A DNA stretch of 64,000 nucleotides from Diphasiastrum complanatum (lineage: Eukaryota; Streptophyta; Lycopodiopsida; Lycopodiales; Lycopodiaceae): positions 1 through 64,000 of the forward strand of contig MU832150.1 in assembly GCA_029204225.1 (NCBI GenBank), given 5' to 3'. The position numbers and the translations under genes are program-made. This document shows, in pieces, positions 11,323-22,800 of the stretch. Within the stretch, counting starts at the first letter, position 1. The number at the start of each line of letters is the position of its first letter. The notes below the pieces were generated by a model. That model was not told the origin of the DNA, ran no database searches, and saw nothing but the letters and a program-made list of their open reading frames with translations.

Positions 11323-13610
11323 ATGAATTCTGATTCTGATTATGAGGTGGAATTTGATAATCAATCTGAATGTGATGACCAATCATATTGTAATTATCAG
11401 TACGAGGAGCAAAATGACGGTATTTCATATCAATATTATCAGTATGGGGAGCACAATGACAATCATTCAGATCAATATGAGCAACACAACTCATATGGAG
11501 ATTGTTTGAGTGATGATGAAAACTATTCTGACCAAAACAAAAACCATGAGCTACACCAATCAAATCAATCTAATATTGATGGTGGTTTTTATAGTAGTGA
11601 CAGTGATGATGAGCTATATTCACGACAATCAAAACATCATCGCAATTCACAAGGTGATGAGCACGCATTGCAATACATGAGTTCTACGTGCCAACTTGAA
11701 CAATCGTCATCTCCAGTGCAACGTTACATACAGAATAGCACAATCAATAATGCTAGTCCTCATACCCATTGTGGTCCATAATTACTATTGTTCAATGGAC
11801 AATTGAGCCCCTACTGAAGAAGTGATGGAAGAACCGCAGGTTTCGAACCAACAAGGGAACATATTAAGTAAATTGTAGGCCACACAAATTCTAATAGTTG
11901 GAATGTTGCAGAAAATGAAACAAGATCGGCAAGTTGACGAGGTGAAATGAGAAAGATTGTTTGCTAGCCTATCTGGTGGACAAGACAAAATTGTGGGAGC
12001 TGATCAAAGAGGTAATGAGCCATGTACATCGTTCCAACTATCGTCTCCATCACAAAATGTAACATCTTCTCAAGATGTTCGGATAATTGAAATGGACAAG
12101 GGAAAACAAGTATTACATAGTCATAATGGATATTCGGTTAGACTTGGAAATCACAAGGGAACGTTGGAACAACGAGCACAACAATCTATAGCAGCCAGAG
12201 GTGTGCCAACGAATGTTCATCAAAATGTCCAACAAAGAGGTGAAGCTTCAAAGATCCAACATTTTGAGGATGATGAACAATCTTATAGTGGAAGTCAAGA
12301 CTCAAATCAAGGAGAGCACATTGATATTGATCCCGAAGTGGGAACTTGCTACAATCATGGCTTGGGAATCAAAATGGTAGTGATCAAGAGGAAATGTCTG
12401 GTATGGAAGATCCAATGCAGGAAACGAATTCAAGTGAATCTGATGATTTTTCATCAAGATCATCAGAGGATGAACCAGAAGTGCAATTTGACGAGGAAAA
12501 ACAGTTACCAATGATGGAAAAGCCTATTCAACAGATGGATCAGCCAACTTCATCAACAGCTCTTGATTCCCCATTGAATTCACGGGAAATAGACAATCAA
12601 GATTTATGCAGTGCTATGAAATGTACACAAGATCGGCAACACAAATGTAATTCCCAATTTGAATCAACCCAGAAAATTCCAATTGCAAATACAATGTCAA
12701 TGCAAGGACATCAAAAATTAGCTGAGGACAACAAACATGATGCGGAGGATTATGAGGACAATATTTTTGTTTTTAATATTGATCTTCAATTGAGCAGTAC
12801 AAGGGCCAATTCAGGCAAAGAAGTTGTCAATGAGGCAAATCACTCAAGGACCCTATCTTCCTTGAGATCATCAGAATTATCACATCACATTCAGCCAGAA
12901 AACTTGTCAAAAACATCTTGTGAAATGGGATTAACAGTAAGACAGGACAGACAATCAAAGATCCATTATATCACAATTTCCAGTTTGTGGTTCAAAATAT
13001 TGGAGATATCAATATTTTCGAACATGATGACGTAATCTACGAACGATTTTCCGTAGAGACTTTGAGTGAAAGAGATATCCTCACTCTTTGCAAGCATCAT
13101 ATTCACTCGATGTTTTTGGAAATGAATGTCCATTCAGAATATCATTTATCATTTTTTGAGATGATCAATCAAAGCATATTAGTCCCTAAGTTGGGGATTG
13201 ATTATGCCAATAATTCTTTCATGCAGGATATTCACAGTTCAGATGCAAGGCTTATGGTTATCATTGAAGCATTTGGATTGAACAACAAAGTGACTACCCA
13301 ACAACATGACAAAATCTTCAGACCAGCACAGCTAAATGCAATGCTAAAATATGATCCTAAAGGAATTGGATAGATCATCCAATTTATTACGATGTCGAAG
13401 AAGCAGACAAACGAGGATATTGTAATTTGATTGTCAAAAAGCAATATGGTGTTTCATCCATCTCTTCTTCGGTCATTTTTTTTTCTTCATGGGAACAAGG
13501 ATTACAGTCTGAAGCTAGCAAAATGGATTCAATTCGACAGCTTTGGATTTGTAATGAAGCAGTTTTTTTTTACGACGACACATCCTCCATCATAACTACT
13601 TAACCGAGGC
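11323..13610 (+). pseudogene. Decayed polar (Asp/Ser/Gln-rich) element protein, unknown
   Basis: An ATG at 11323 opens a very acidic, Asn/Gln/Ser/Tyr-rich frame. Similar composition continues through at least three frames (to 11778; 11957 to about 12350; 12350 to about 12960; then to about 13370 and beyond), joined by frameshifts and stops. The last ~200 codons are more globular, with a hydrophobic segment around LSFFEMINQSILVPKLG and a later WIDHPIYYDVEEAD block beyond a stop. No retroviral enzyme motif or zinc knuckle is present. It lies where a gag-pol region would be, but the family is not recognised. Confidence 0.5.
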
Positions 13611-13671
13611 GATCAAGCTGATCAAACAAGCGTCTTCATTTTTTAGGACAAAAATGTTTAAGTAGGGGGAG

Positions 13672-14203
13672 TGTCATGTACTTTTAGTACATCAGTGTTT
13701 TTCAAGGCAATATAATATCCATTGTAAGCTTTGTAGGCCCAAAAGGAGCTATTAGCCTTAAGAACAAGGCGGTTCTCTCTTTAGGCCCTCCAAAGTAATT
13801 AATAAGGATAATAGGCCAACAAGGGCCCAATACAATTTAAATAATACTTAACAAGGGCTAACTATTCCTCAATTAAGTTAATTTAAGTGAGAGCATTGTC
13901 TATAACTAGGCAAGAGACATCAATTTGTGAATCTTTTGGCTCATTTGCAAGTGAGAGCTTCTAGCTTCCTTGTGAATGTGAGTCATAGGGATCTCCATTG
14001 CTAGGTCTCCTGTGCCCTATCCACATGAATCAATGCTCCATTTCCATTGATTGTACTCTTTCTTTCATTGCTAATGTGATTCCATTGTGATCTCCATGTT
14101 TCTAGCTTTCTATTGATATGCTATCATGAATGTCTTGTTCTCTTCTTGCTTCTAGTTTTACTTCCATTGTAATTGCTATTAGTTTGGGATCTGGCACATG
14201 ACA
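13672..14203 (+). repeat. 3' LTR of the non-autonomous element
   Basis: It is 532 bp, from TGTCATGTAC after the polypurine tract to ACATGACA before the TTCAA duplication. Confidence 0.88.
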
Positions 14204-14208
14204 TTCAA

Positions 14209-14814
14209 TGTAATTAATACACATATGAAATCTATAAATAGATCGTCCAAGCACAGATTAGCGGTTGCTCTATCCATGAGACGCATTATTTGAGCCTCCC
14301 AATTATGCCGTCAATTTTTGGTTGTCATTGCTATTTGTATTGTGCTTAAGTGTAATATAGTAGCAGCACGTTTTTATCTATGTACAACATAGATGAATGC
14401 TTGTTGTGATTGAATACACTTTCATTGTTGTTTGATCGCACTTGTTTACTCACTCTAATCAGAACATGGACGTCTACGACTCCTCAGTTTCTGATCAGAT
14501 TGACACTCAAGGAACTCGCGATCACACTGCTCTTCGATTTATTTCAGAACTATACTTCACATTGAATCTGATTTCAGTAGTACCACACACAAGCCATCTC
14601 TAATCTCTTCGGTGAACTGTACTCTTGTTTTAGAGTATGAATTAATTTTTAAGATCCTGTTGGGCAATCAGAACAATAAGGTTGTGATTATCTTTAGCAT
14701 AAGCTGTCTATTAGACTATTTTTGCACCTAGTAGCCCATTAAAATGGGAGAGTTGTTCTGCAATATTGTTGCTCTCTTCTCCGTTCTCGTTCTTCCTATC
14801 TCCCTTGCCCATCA
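14209..14814 (+). repeat. Copia LTR, right part
   Basis: This continues the LTR begun at 8567. A TATA-box-like CTATAAATA lies near 14229, and the LTR ends CCCATCA three bases before the primer site. Confidence 0.65.
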
Positions 14815-14817
14815 GAT

Positions 14818-14829
14818 TGGTATCAGAGC
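14818..14829 (+). other. Primer-binding site, initiator tRNA-Met type
   Basis: TGGTATCAGAGC lies three bases after the LTR end and marks a Ty1/copia element. Confidence 0.88.
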
Positions 14830-14880
14830 ATAGCTCAAATAAATCGAAAGATTAAGTTTGTTCCATTTGTATACTGTTAT

Positions 14881-15075
14881 CATGTCTCATATAGGTAGCT
14901 CCTCATCTTCATCACTTCAATGGTTCTAATTTCTACATTTGAAGGTGGACTATTTCAACTTCATGGAATTATGACACTATTTTGCTCCGCCTCACAAAAT
15001 TTTGGAAATAGCAGTATCATACCTTCCCATCAGTGGAAAGGATTGTACCATAATCAATCAACTATATGGATGAAA
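14881..15075 (+). pseudogene. Copia gag remnant
   Basis: The ATG at 14881 starts MSHIGSSSSSSLQ, and a nearby frame reads FNGSNFYI-x-KVDYFNFME, the usual N-terminal block of copia Gag. Stops begin within 20 codons and similarity ends near 15070. Confidence 0.65.
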
Positions 15076-16116
15076 TACTCCATGCTTTGAGTACATGCTT
15101 TTGAACACTTATGAAATTGCTTAATGGGCTGGTCTGTTGAACTACAATATCTTGGACCATAAATGAGCCTACAAAAGACTCCAAGAGTGATTGATTGATT
15201 GATCTATCTATCTATCTATTGCAAACTAGACTCCAATTTCTTGATATAGATTGACAATTTAGACTTCTACAATCAAGAGCAATCAAGAAATGATCAAATT
15301 AAGAAAATCCGACTCCACACGTGTGTGGTACGGCTTCTAGTACAACCTACTAACTGATAATGATTTTAATCAAGTATTGTTTACAATTGCATCATAAGAT
15401 CAATAATGTTAGACTTTTGCACATATCAAATTGATGTCATCAAGGCAAAATTCACACTAGGAAGTTGTCTCCTTTCCCACAACATTACTGCTGTCAACTT
15501 ATGAGATGCATAGACATATTCAAACATTTTGAGAAACCATTTTGGTCAATTTTATTTCTTCTTTTTTTGGCTTGATCCTCTTGCTTTTCAAATTGTAAAC
15601 ATTATCATCTTCACTTTTCAACTGTAATCAATATTATGCCATGTATCATGCGATTAGACATAGTAGATGCTTTCATGCATCGATTCTTTCTTTCAGATTA
15701 ATTGTCAGCAATAAGCTCATGACTTTTACAGAGCGGAGTTAGCTTTTTGAGCACGCGGTTTCGTCCGCTATTGGCTTGTGCTCATAGCATCAATCTGACC
15801 TGTATTACATTAATCTGAATTAATTACTGTCTTGGTTTTGCGTTCAGTCTTTGTTAATATTGTATGTTTTGCTATTTCGTTTTTTGTCTGACTCTCTTAT
15901 TGTCTTGTTTGACTATGTACTCTTCTGCTTTCGCAAACAACCGCGCAATCTCCATTTGTGTTCGCCTACTATTGTAGTAGTGCACACACTGAGGGAATAT
16001 GTCAACCACCATTGTCGTGCGGTAGTAGGATCGTTCTGATTCGATTGTTCGACCCATCCACTCATCAGATTCATATATATACATTCCACGATAGATTAAT
16101 GGAAACAACACCCATG
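15076..16116. other. No gene recognised; short microsatellite and repeat tail
   Basis: It holds a short (GATT)n(CTAT)n run near 15188-15220. The segment at about 15660-15790, with GGTTTCGTCCGCTAT, also occurs in diverged form near 60460-60565. Confidence 0.45.
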
Positions 16117-16232
16117 AACAACTTGGACTATGAATCTTGGTTTCCAAGGGCCTGGATCTTGGGACCAAAGAAAGTTTGAATGCCAATCTAACCAACTGAG
16201 CCAACCGCGATGGATTAACAACTTGGATTATG
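16117..16232 (-). mobile_element. Possible tRNA-derived SINE insertion
   Basis: Two direct repeats of 16 bp differing at one base (16117-16132 and 16217-16232) flank an 84-bp insert. On the - strand the insert starts with GCGGTTGGCTCAGTTGG, a good polymerase III A box. About 33 bases later GATCCAGGC fits a B box at most positions. No A-rich tail is present, so the call is tentative. An open frame crossing it on the - strand is not thought real. Confidence 0.45.
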
Positions 16233-16712
16233 GCACAACCATGACGATCATGAAGTCTAGTGGGTAACACACTACTCCCACAAACAAGGACAAACAAGGG
16301 CCATTTACACTTTGTTGCTCGAAAAAGTCCCTCATTAAATATGAAGGCCTAGGATTAGTTCGTAGTTCAAAAAAGGGCCATCGGGGTTTCATAGCAAAGC
16401 TGAGTTGTTGCCATGTGGCACGTGAGGTGACAAAACTCATTGTTGCTTAAGGCCAACTCATGCATGTTCAAACTTCAAAATACGCACTGATGTGTAAGTT
16501 GAGTTGCCAATGACAACACAACTTCAACGGACCAATCAAAACCTAAAATCTTAGATCCAACCAGTCAAAGAGGCGAATCGTGGAGACCACGGCTCACTAC
16601 ATGAGATGAATGCTTAACCCTCACTTGGAGATGTCATGTGCACTTGGCAACTCAAAAGTTTTCGAGTGACCCAATTGGGTGAAGGGCAATGTTAGCCTAC
16701 ACCCTATAATTA

Positions 16713-16728
16713 TTAGGGTTTAACCAAT
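16713..16728 (+). promoter_or_regulatory. Telo-box and CCAAT motif upstream of eIF3k
   Basis: TTAGGGTTTAA (16713-16723) contains the plant telo-box (AAACCCTAA on the other strand), followed by CCAAT. Telo-boxes are frequent just upstream of plant translation-machinery genes. It lies about 105 bp before the eIF3k start codon, so this is a likely promoter-proximal element. Confidence 0.5.
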
Positions 16729-16768
16729 ATGGCTACATTTTTCAGAGAGAAGTAGTTTTACCCTTCAT

Positions 16769-16821
16769 TTGATCGATCGATCGATCGATCGAGAGAGAGA
16801 GATCGAGAGAGGGAGAGAGAG
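16769..16821. repeat. (GATC)n(GA)n microsatellite in eIF3k 5' leader
   Basis: Five GATC units pass into GA-rich repeats ending just before the start codon. The tract is probably transcribed in the 5' UTR. Confidence 0.9.
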
Positions 16822-16827
16822 CGCAAC

Positions 16828-19800
16828 ATGCAGCGAGATAGAGGATCAACTAAAGCGACGGAGAGAGAAATGATGCAGCAGCAACAGCAGCATGGCACAG
16901 TGGAGGAAACCATAACCATGGAACAGTTGGTTGCCCTAAATCCCTACAATCCTGATATTCTTCCAGAGCTCGAATCGTATGTTCATGAGCAGGTAAGTCA
17001 CTTTTAGTGACAGCTACTTAGCATTGGACGTAGTTCCTTTTCAGAAATTTGGATTCTACTGACGTAATAGTAGTTAAAAGAAGCAAAGTTTCATTTGCTG
17101 TAAAATACAATAGGGCTGAAGATCGCACGCCTTTTTTTTTTATGTGAGGTACTACGCTAGATATATTTATATGTGGGCTATTAAACCCTTACACTGACAT
17201 GCCACTACATTGTAAGTTACCGATTCACAGATCTAGCTGTTGGCATGCATAATCACTTTGTTTGAGGTTTAGATCAAAATAATCATAAAGTGATACCATA
17301 TGCTCTCAGCAAAACATTTTCTGAAATGGTGTGAATGCTCAATTTTTCCGTTGTTATTCCTGTAACTGGTAGCAAACTGATGATGTTTTAAAATCTTTGA
17401 CAGTAAGCTGATTCACAATTAGGTCTTAGCCCTCATCCAAAGGAACTGCTTTAAGAGTCTCCAAAGAACTTTAAGGAATCCCAGAAAAATGAACTGAAGA
17501 ATGACGATGTGATGCTCTATTTATACTGTTTTGAGGGCGCCTGAGGGTATTTTTTTGAAGAAAATCACAAATACATACATAACACGACTCCCAGGAGGCT
17601 TTTGTTGTTTCTCCGATTAACTATGCTTAGTTAGCCTGTAGCGTCGGGTTTAGGGAAGTTCAGTGAGGGGGGTTAGGTTCTAAGTGGTGGTTAACCTTAG
17701 GTGTCATTCATAGTTAGGTTTTAAATGGAGTGGTAACCCTGGTCTAAGTTCTAGAAATTGGCTATATAAGACAAATAAGGGGCATAAGGTGAGGCATTCT
17801 AGTTAGTTTTGGCATGATTTGAGGAGATCCCTCAATAATCACTTGAACTCGAAGAGACATGCCCTTAGTGGGATGGGATATGATGGTATGTACCTTGGCA
17901 GGCCATTGCACTATTGCCTAGTGGGCTGATCATCAATGCTGGTGCTGTCTTTGGGGGTGAGCATGGGATTTTGTACCATGAATGAGTGGGAGCTACATGT
18001 TTAGTTCTGATTCACCACCTTATTATAGAACACACTCCTATGAACTCTAGTGCTCAATTCTAGGCTGGGCCCATAGTAGTGTGATAATAGTGGACTTAGG
18101 TAATCGGGTGAAGGAATTAGGGGTATTTGGGGTTGAGTTGTCCTTAAGCAACTTACTGGAATAGGAGGTGGCTCTTACAACCAAAAGCAGCTATGGTTGA
18201 GCTTGGAGGTCAACACATTTGTCGGTGAGGTGAAGGAGTCTTGATTTCGGCGACACCTATTGACTTAGTTATAGCATGTGCATGATGCCACACTACGAAG
18301 TTCTGGTAAGCTGGTTTTTTGAAACTATCAATGTATTGACTTGGTTGGATAATTTTCGAAGGTAAAGGACATGAGGTGGAGAATCGGGATAGTGGAAGAC
18401 CGGTCAAGCAATGAAATGGCTACTTCAACCTGCAAGCCATACTTAAAAGAGTAGAAAGTTTTAAGCCTTATCTTTTTGCAAGAGAAAGTGACTTGGTTGT
18501 AGGACTCCACTTGTAGCTAGCCACTCATAGATTTTCAAAAAGTTTTTTGTATGTCTTGTGGTTATTAATCATTTGGATAATCATTGTAAATCAAATGCAT
18601 GTGATATGGAACATAGAAGCTAAGATACATATGTCAAAGAAACTATGGACTTGTTAACTAAGGTACCCAATATGCTAGCTAGGCTGCAAATTGTATTGGG
18701 TATTGACAAATTATAAAATGAATCCAACCGTAATGTGGTATAGTCGTTAGAGGTTGCTATATGTATTGCAGAAGTCAATGATTCTACTACGGTTGCCTCT
18801 AGGGAGGTAAAACAACATTGTTTCTCAAAATTTAAAAACTTTCAGAAGAAGGGTGGGAAAGTTGGCAACAACCTTTTTGATCAAAAAGAAGTCAAGTATC
18901 AATCCATTAATGCAATTGTAGAATTGCCCATAGGTAGTAAGATTTCTCGGTTGAGATATCTTTATTGGAACTGAGTATTTCTAGGTAGCGAGTATTCATG
19001 TCATTTAAGTCATAGTGCATCACTGATTTATTTTAAGTTTTAGAAGGAATCTTAGAGAAAGCTGTAGGAAATCAAAGTGCCAAGATCCTTCTAACATTCA
19101 ATCTCCATATACAAGAAGAAGAAGAAGAAGAAGAAGAAGAAGAAGAGGGAGAGGGTTAGGCGCCCTCAAGGAGAGAGAAAGTAGTAGCAATGCTTGAAAG
19201 GAAATAAATTACAAATGAACAATTAGTACATATAAGTAGGCCTTCCAAGGGCCTAGACTCTTCCAAACTCTAAGTTCTAGAACCTTCCAAACCCACTACT
19301 AATCATAGGGCACTCCCAAAAGTCAAGGTAGGATCCCCTAACATAATTAGACTTTACTTGGACCCACGAGTTACCACTGGACCAAAATTGGGTCCAACTT
19401 AACTAAAACTATCTTAACATGGTCTAAATACCTACCTACCTACCCCATGGTTACACAAGTCTCAACCTTTTGGGTCAAAGTAACCTATGGGAAACTAACA
19501 TTATCATTTATTATTTCTAACAAAAGCAGTAAATGTACCCTTTTTAAGTTGTTTCGTTATTTTTAGCGAATGTTGAATTGTTGCAAAAATTACACATTCT
19601 CACAAAGCATGGGGAGGCTTGCTAAAGGGAAGGATATTAAAGTATGGGGTATTATAGCTCCCAAACTAGATGCAAGAATCCATCAAGTACCAATGCCCTT
19701 AGTTGGATAGGTGAGTTGAGTGCAATTTCCTTTATTGAGATATCTACTAACTTGTACAAACCTGTTGCTTAGAGGGGTCTTTTGGAACGATACATAATAG

Positions 19801-22800
19801 GTTAGATATGGAAGGAAGTTCAAGCTCAATCGAATCAGGTTTTAGTGTTTGCCATTGGACCAAGCTCGTAGTGAGTCTTTATTCTATTTGGAACGAGTTC
19901 CAATTCTTGTGTTAATTTCACCATTCTCCAAGTGTAGGCCATCCTTGTATACATCTGATTTATGAGTTGGTATGAAGGTATTTCCAGTGGCCAAAGATGA
20001 GAATCTCTGTAGAGATCCATGTTCTTGGTTGTGAACATTGTATAAAGTGGAACTCTTGAGAGCTGTGGAGTGTTGCCTTCATTAAAAATACTCGATAAGA
20101 GGTGGGGAATAATCTCCAAGGATTTCGGCAAGAATTCCAAGGTTTATTAAGGCCCTTAATGATTCATGCTATTTGGGCGGTAGGAGATCGTTCACAAAAG
20201 TGACAACATTTTTCTTGGTGAAAAGTCTTAATTCGGCTAAGCTATTTATGGAACTATTTAGACTTTGGTGTTTACCCATGTGGTGAGTCGCAAGGATGGT
20301 TAGTTAATTGGACGTCTTTGGACTTTCATCTTCCAAGTATTGGTGAACACACTAAGCCAAATCATCAAAAATGATGCTCAAATAGAGAGGTCCAATCACT
20401 AGGGACGATATGCTTTGCTTATATTTGATGTAGGCAAGCTAAGGAAGAAAAGTACCCTTCACGTGTTAAGTTTGTGTACAACAATCATAAGCATTTTGTT
20501 GATACGGTCCTTATATAGTTATATACATTTCAATCAAGATTATCTATTGGTGTGAAACCAAGGCAAATTAAAAAAAGAAGGTGGCTGATTTCTTGCAGGA
20601 TATGGTTCAGCTTGGGCTAGAAAGTACCTAGAGTGCTTATGAATAGGACATTATACAAAGCTTAAGAAACTCAAGTGTGATCCGGTTTATTTGTGAGGTT
20701 TAAAGGAATCATTTGTAATGTGGATTGGTAAGCATTACAAAATGTTTGCAAGGCATAATTTAAAATCATTAACCAAGTCGGTATTTGACTCGCAAGTTGG
20801 AATCCCTAGAACGGATCAAAGTGTATTTGATATTTCTTGTAAGTAGGCTGAAGGCCACTTTGTCAGATGTGGCTCTCTTGGATGGTGCAGTTGAGGATGA
20901 ATTAGGACGATTTGAGGACCTTTCATCCAATGCGCCTTTGGAACTTGAGATAGCACTAGATTGGATGGAAAGATTCTTGAGAAATCGCATTATTTTCTAG
21001 TATTTGATTAGATGGAAAGGATGACTATGAGATGATGATTTTTTGGGATGATGCTAAGAAATTTCTTGATTTCCTTTTTGTGGACATAAATGTTCCAGGG
21101 CTTAGCGAATGTTACATTCTTGATTAACTATAGTTAGTCAATGTGGAGGGGACGAATCTAACTAGTGGTTAGCACTTGGTGCTAGTTATATTTAGGTTTT
21201 ATTGGAGTGGTAACTTTGACATGTGTGAGATGTTGCACAATAGGTAGTAGGTACCTAATATATATGGCATTTGGCTGACTTCATAAGAGGTACTTGGATT
21301 ATGAGGTGAGCCATTTTAATGAGTTGATGAGATCTTTATTGCCTTAACTGATGAAACTTTAATGTGTCCTTCTCCACACCCACCTACATATATATGTTTA
21401 AGGGAACTAGGATCAATATTATGGGATAGAACACACCAAGTTCCACATAGAGTAAGTACTGCACCCTAGTCTCTTAGCCCCGACCATGCAGTTGCTTTTT
21501 GCAAGTGTGCGCAGGTTTGCAAGAACAACTTACCCGAAATTATTCAATTGAGAAATTGCCCAAAATAGCTCTATCATCGTATCTTTGCATCTAAGCACTT
21601 CTTTTGACATGCAAAGACACTATCACGCTAGTGCTTTCTACAATGCTTAGTAGGGTGAATGCATGATGTTATATGGTTGGGGAGTTATATGCTCAATACC
21701 CTATGAGTTCCGATGAACTTTAGTATATGTTCTAGCAGTGTGCAATTGGCGGGCTTCATTTTTCTGCCAGCTACCACTTGGCCTGTGGCTAGGTTTCAAA
21801 GTGATAAAGAGTGTAGTGATGAATAGCACACGTTTCATAGTTCTGAACCGTAACAGTTGACCCCTATGGCCCAACCTTCAACTATGTACCACAATTCTTT
21901 TGCACAAAGCACACTACCTTCATCTTGAACTTCCAGAGATGGTTGTTGCCTCTATTGAGTTTTTCAATGAAATATGAACTAGAACTAGAATCCATCTTGA
22001 TCTCTGATAGAAATCAAAGACTGAGTGATGCCATCTGAATGCGCACTTCCGGTTGATGTCTTGATACAAATAAGATAGTACTCTAATATTGATTGAAAAT
22101 AAAGAACCTGCTCTGATACCATGCCAAAAATCAGAATGGAGTAGAGAGAGTGAGAATGGACAATGGGAATGGAATACCTAGTTTTCAGTAACAAATAACA
22201 CCCAAGGATGATGGATCCAAGATTCCCAACCTTTGTAACATGTTTTAAGATTTTGGCTTATTTTTGCAAGTGGCTCTGAGACCTGAAAACTTTTGATCCA
22301 TAGAATCCTCTTTATCCATTGTTGACTGTCAAAGAGGATGCTATCTTTAGTGTACTGGATGTTGAACTCAAAAGTGTGAGGATAGGTGTATGATTTCTTA
22401 GTCATTTCAAAATCTGCTTGGTTTCTTGTGGATCTGGAAGTTTGTTACCTATACATGATGTGATGATTGGCAGGTTATTTCCCAGATGTATAGTCTTGAT
22501 GCAAATCTCTGTCTATTGCGCCTCTATCAGGTATACTAGGCCCAAAGCTGTTTCTTGCTGATTGCCAAGAAATCATCAGCACATGGCTATCTCTTAAACG
22601 TGGCATTTTCTTATGTATATGTTATGCTTTGAATGTGTCATATTGTAAATGGGCACAGGTCCTTTGTCTTAGATATTTTGAACACGTTGCAAGACCATCG
22701 AGCCTCCACCATATTTAAGTTCTGAAGAGTTGCGTTCTTTTTTGTTTCCAGTTTGAGCCTGGACGACTGAACATCCATGTAGTGTCACGGATCCTTGTCA

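Larger units (their letters stand above)
9318..14208 (+). mobile_element. 4.9-kb non-autonomous LTR retrotransposon
   Basis: The element spans 9323-14203 between perfect TTCAA duplications (9318-9322 and 14204-14208). Its LTR ends are perfect 8-bp inverted repeats, TGTCATGT and ACATGACA. The 3' LTR is 532 bp and is preceded by a G-rich polypurine tract (AAGTAGGGGGAG). The 5' LTR matches only over about 9323-9500, so its distal part, including any primer site, is lost or diverged. The interior has no protease, RT, RNase H or integrase, only a decayed polar reading frame. It sits inside a copia LTR. Confidence 0.85.
17610..21420 (+). mobile_element. Ancient Ty3/gypsy relic in eIF3k intron 1
   Basis: Two diverged stretches, near 17616-17770 and 21123-21230, share the order GATTAACTAT, GTGGTTA, TTAGGTTTTA and TGGAGTGGTAAC, and look like the LTRs of one old element. 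Between them, a + strand frame with many stops has gypsy-integrase-like blocks (AIWAVGDRSQK near 20170 and VKFVYNNHKH near 20470). Similarity is weak. Confidence 0.45.

Noticed and set aside
16150-16216. Functional tRNA gene on the - strand
   Set aside because: The A box is good, but no acceptor stem or proper anticodon and T arms can be drawn; SINE origin fits better.
15872-16297. 141-codon frame on the - strand
   Set aside because: It crosses the possible SINE and its flanking repeat and has no recognisable domain.
19835-20140. 101-codon frame on the - strand in eIF3k intron 1
   Set aside because: It lies antisense to the gypsy-like relic and shows no family motif.
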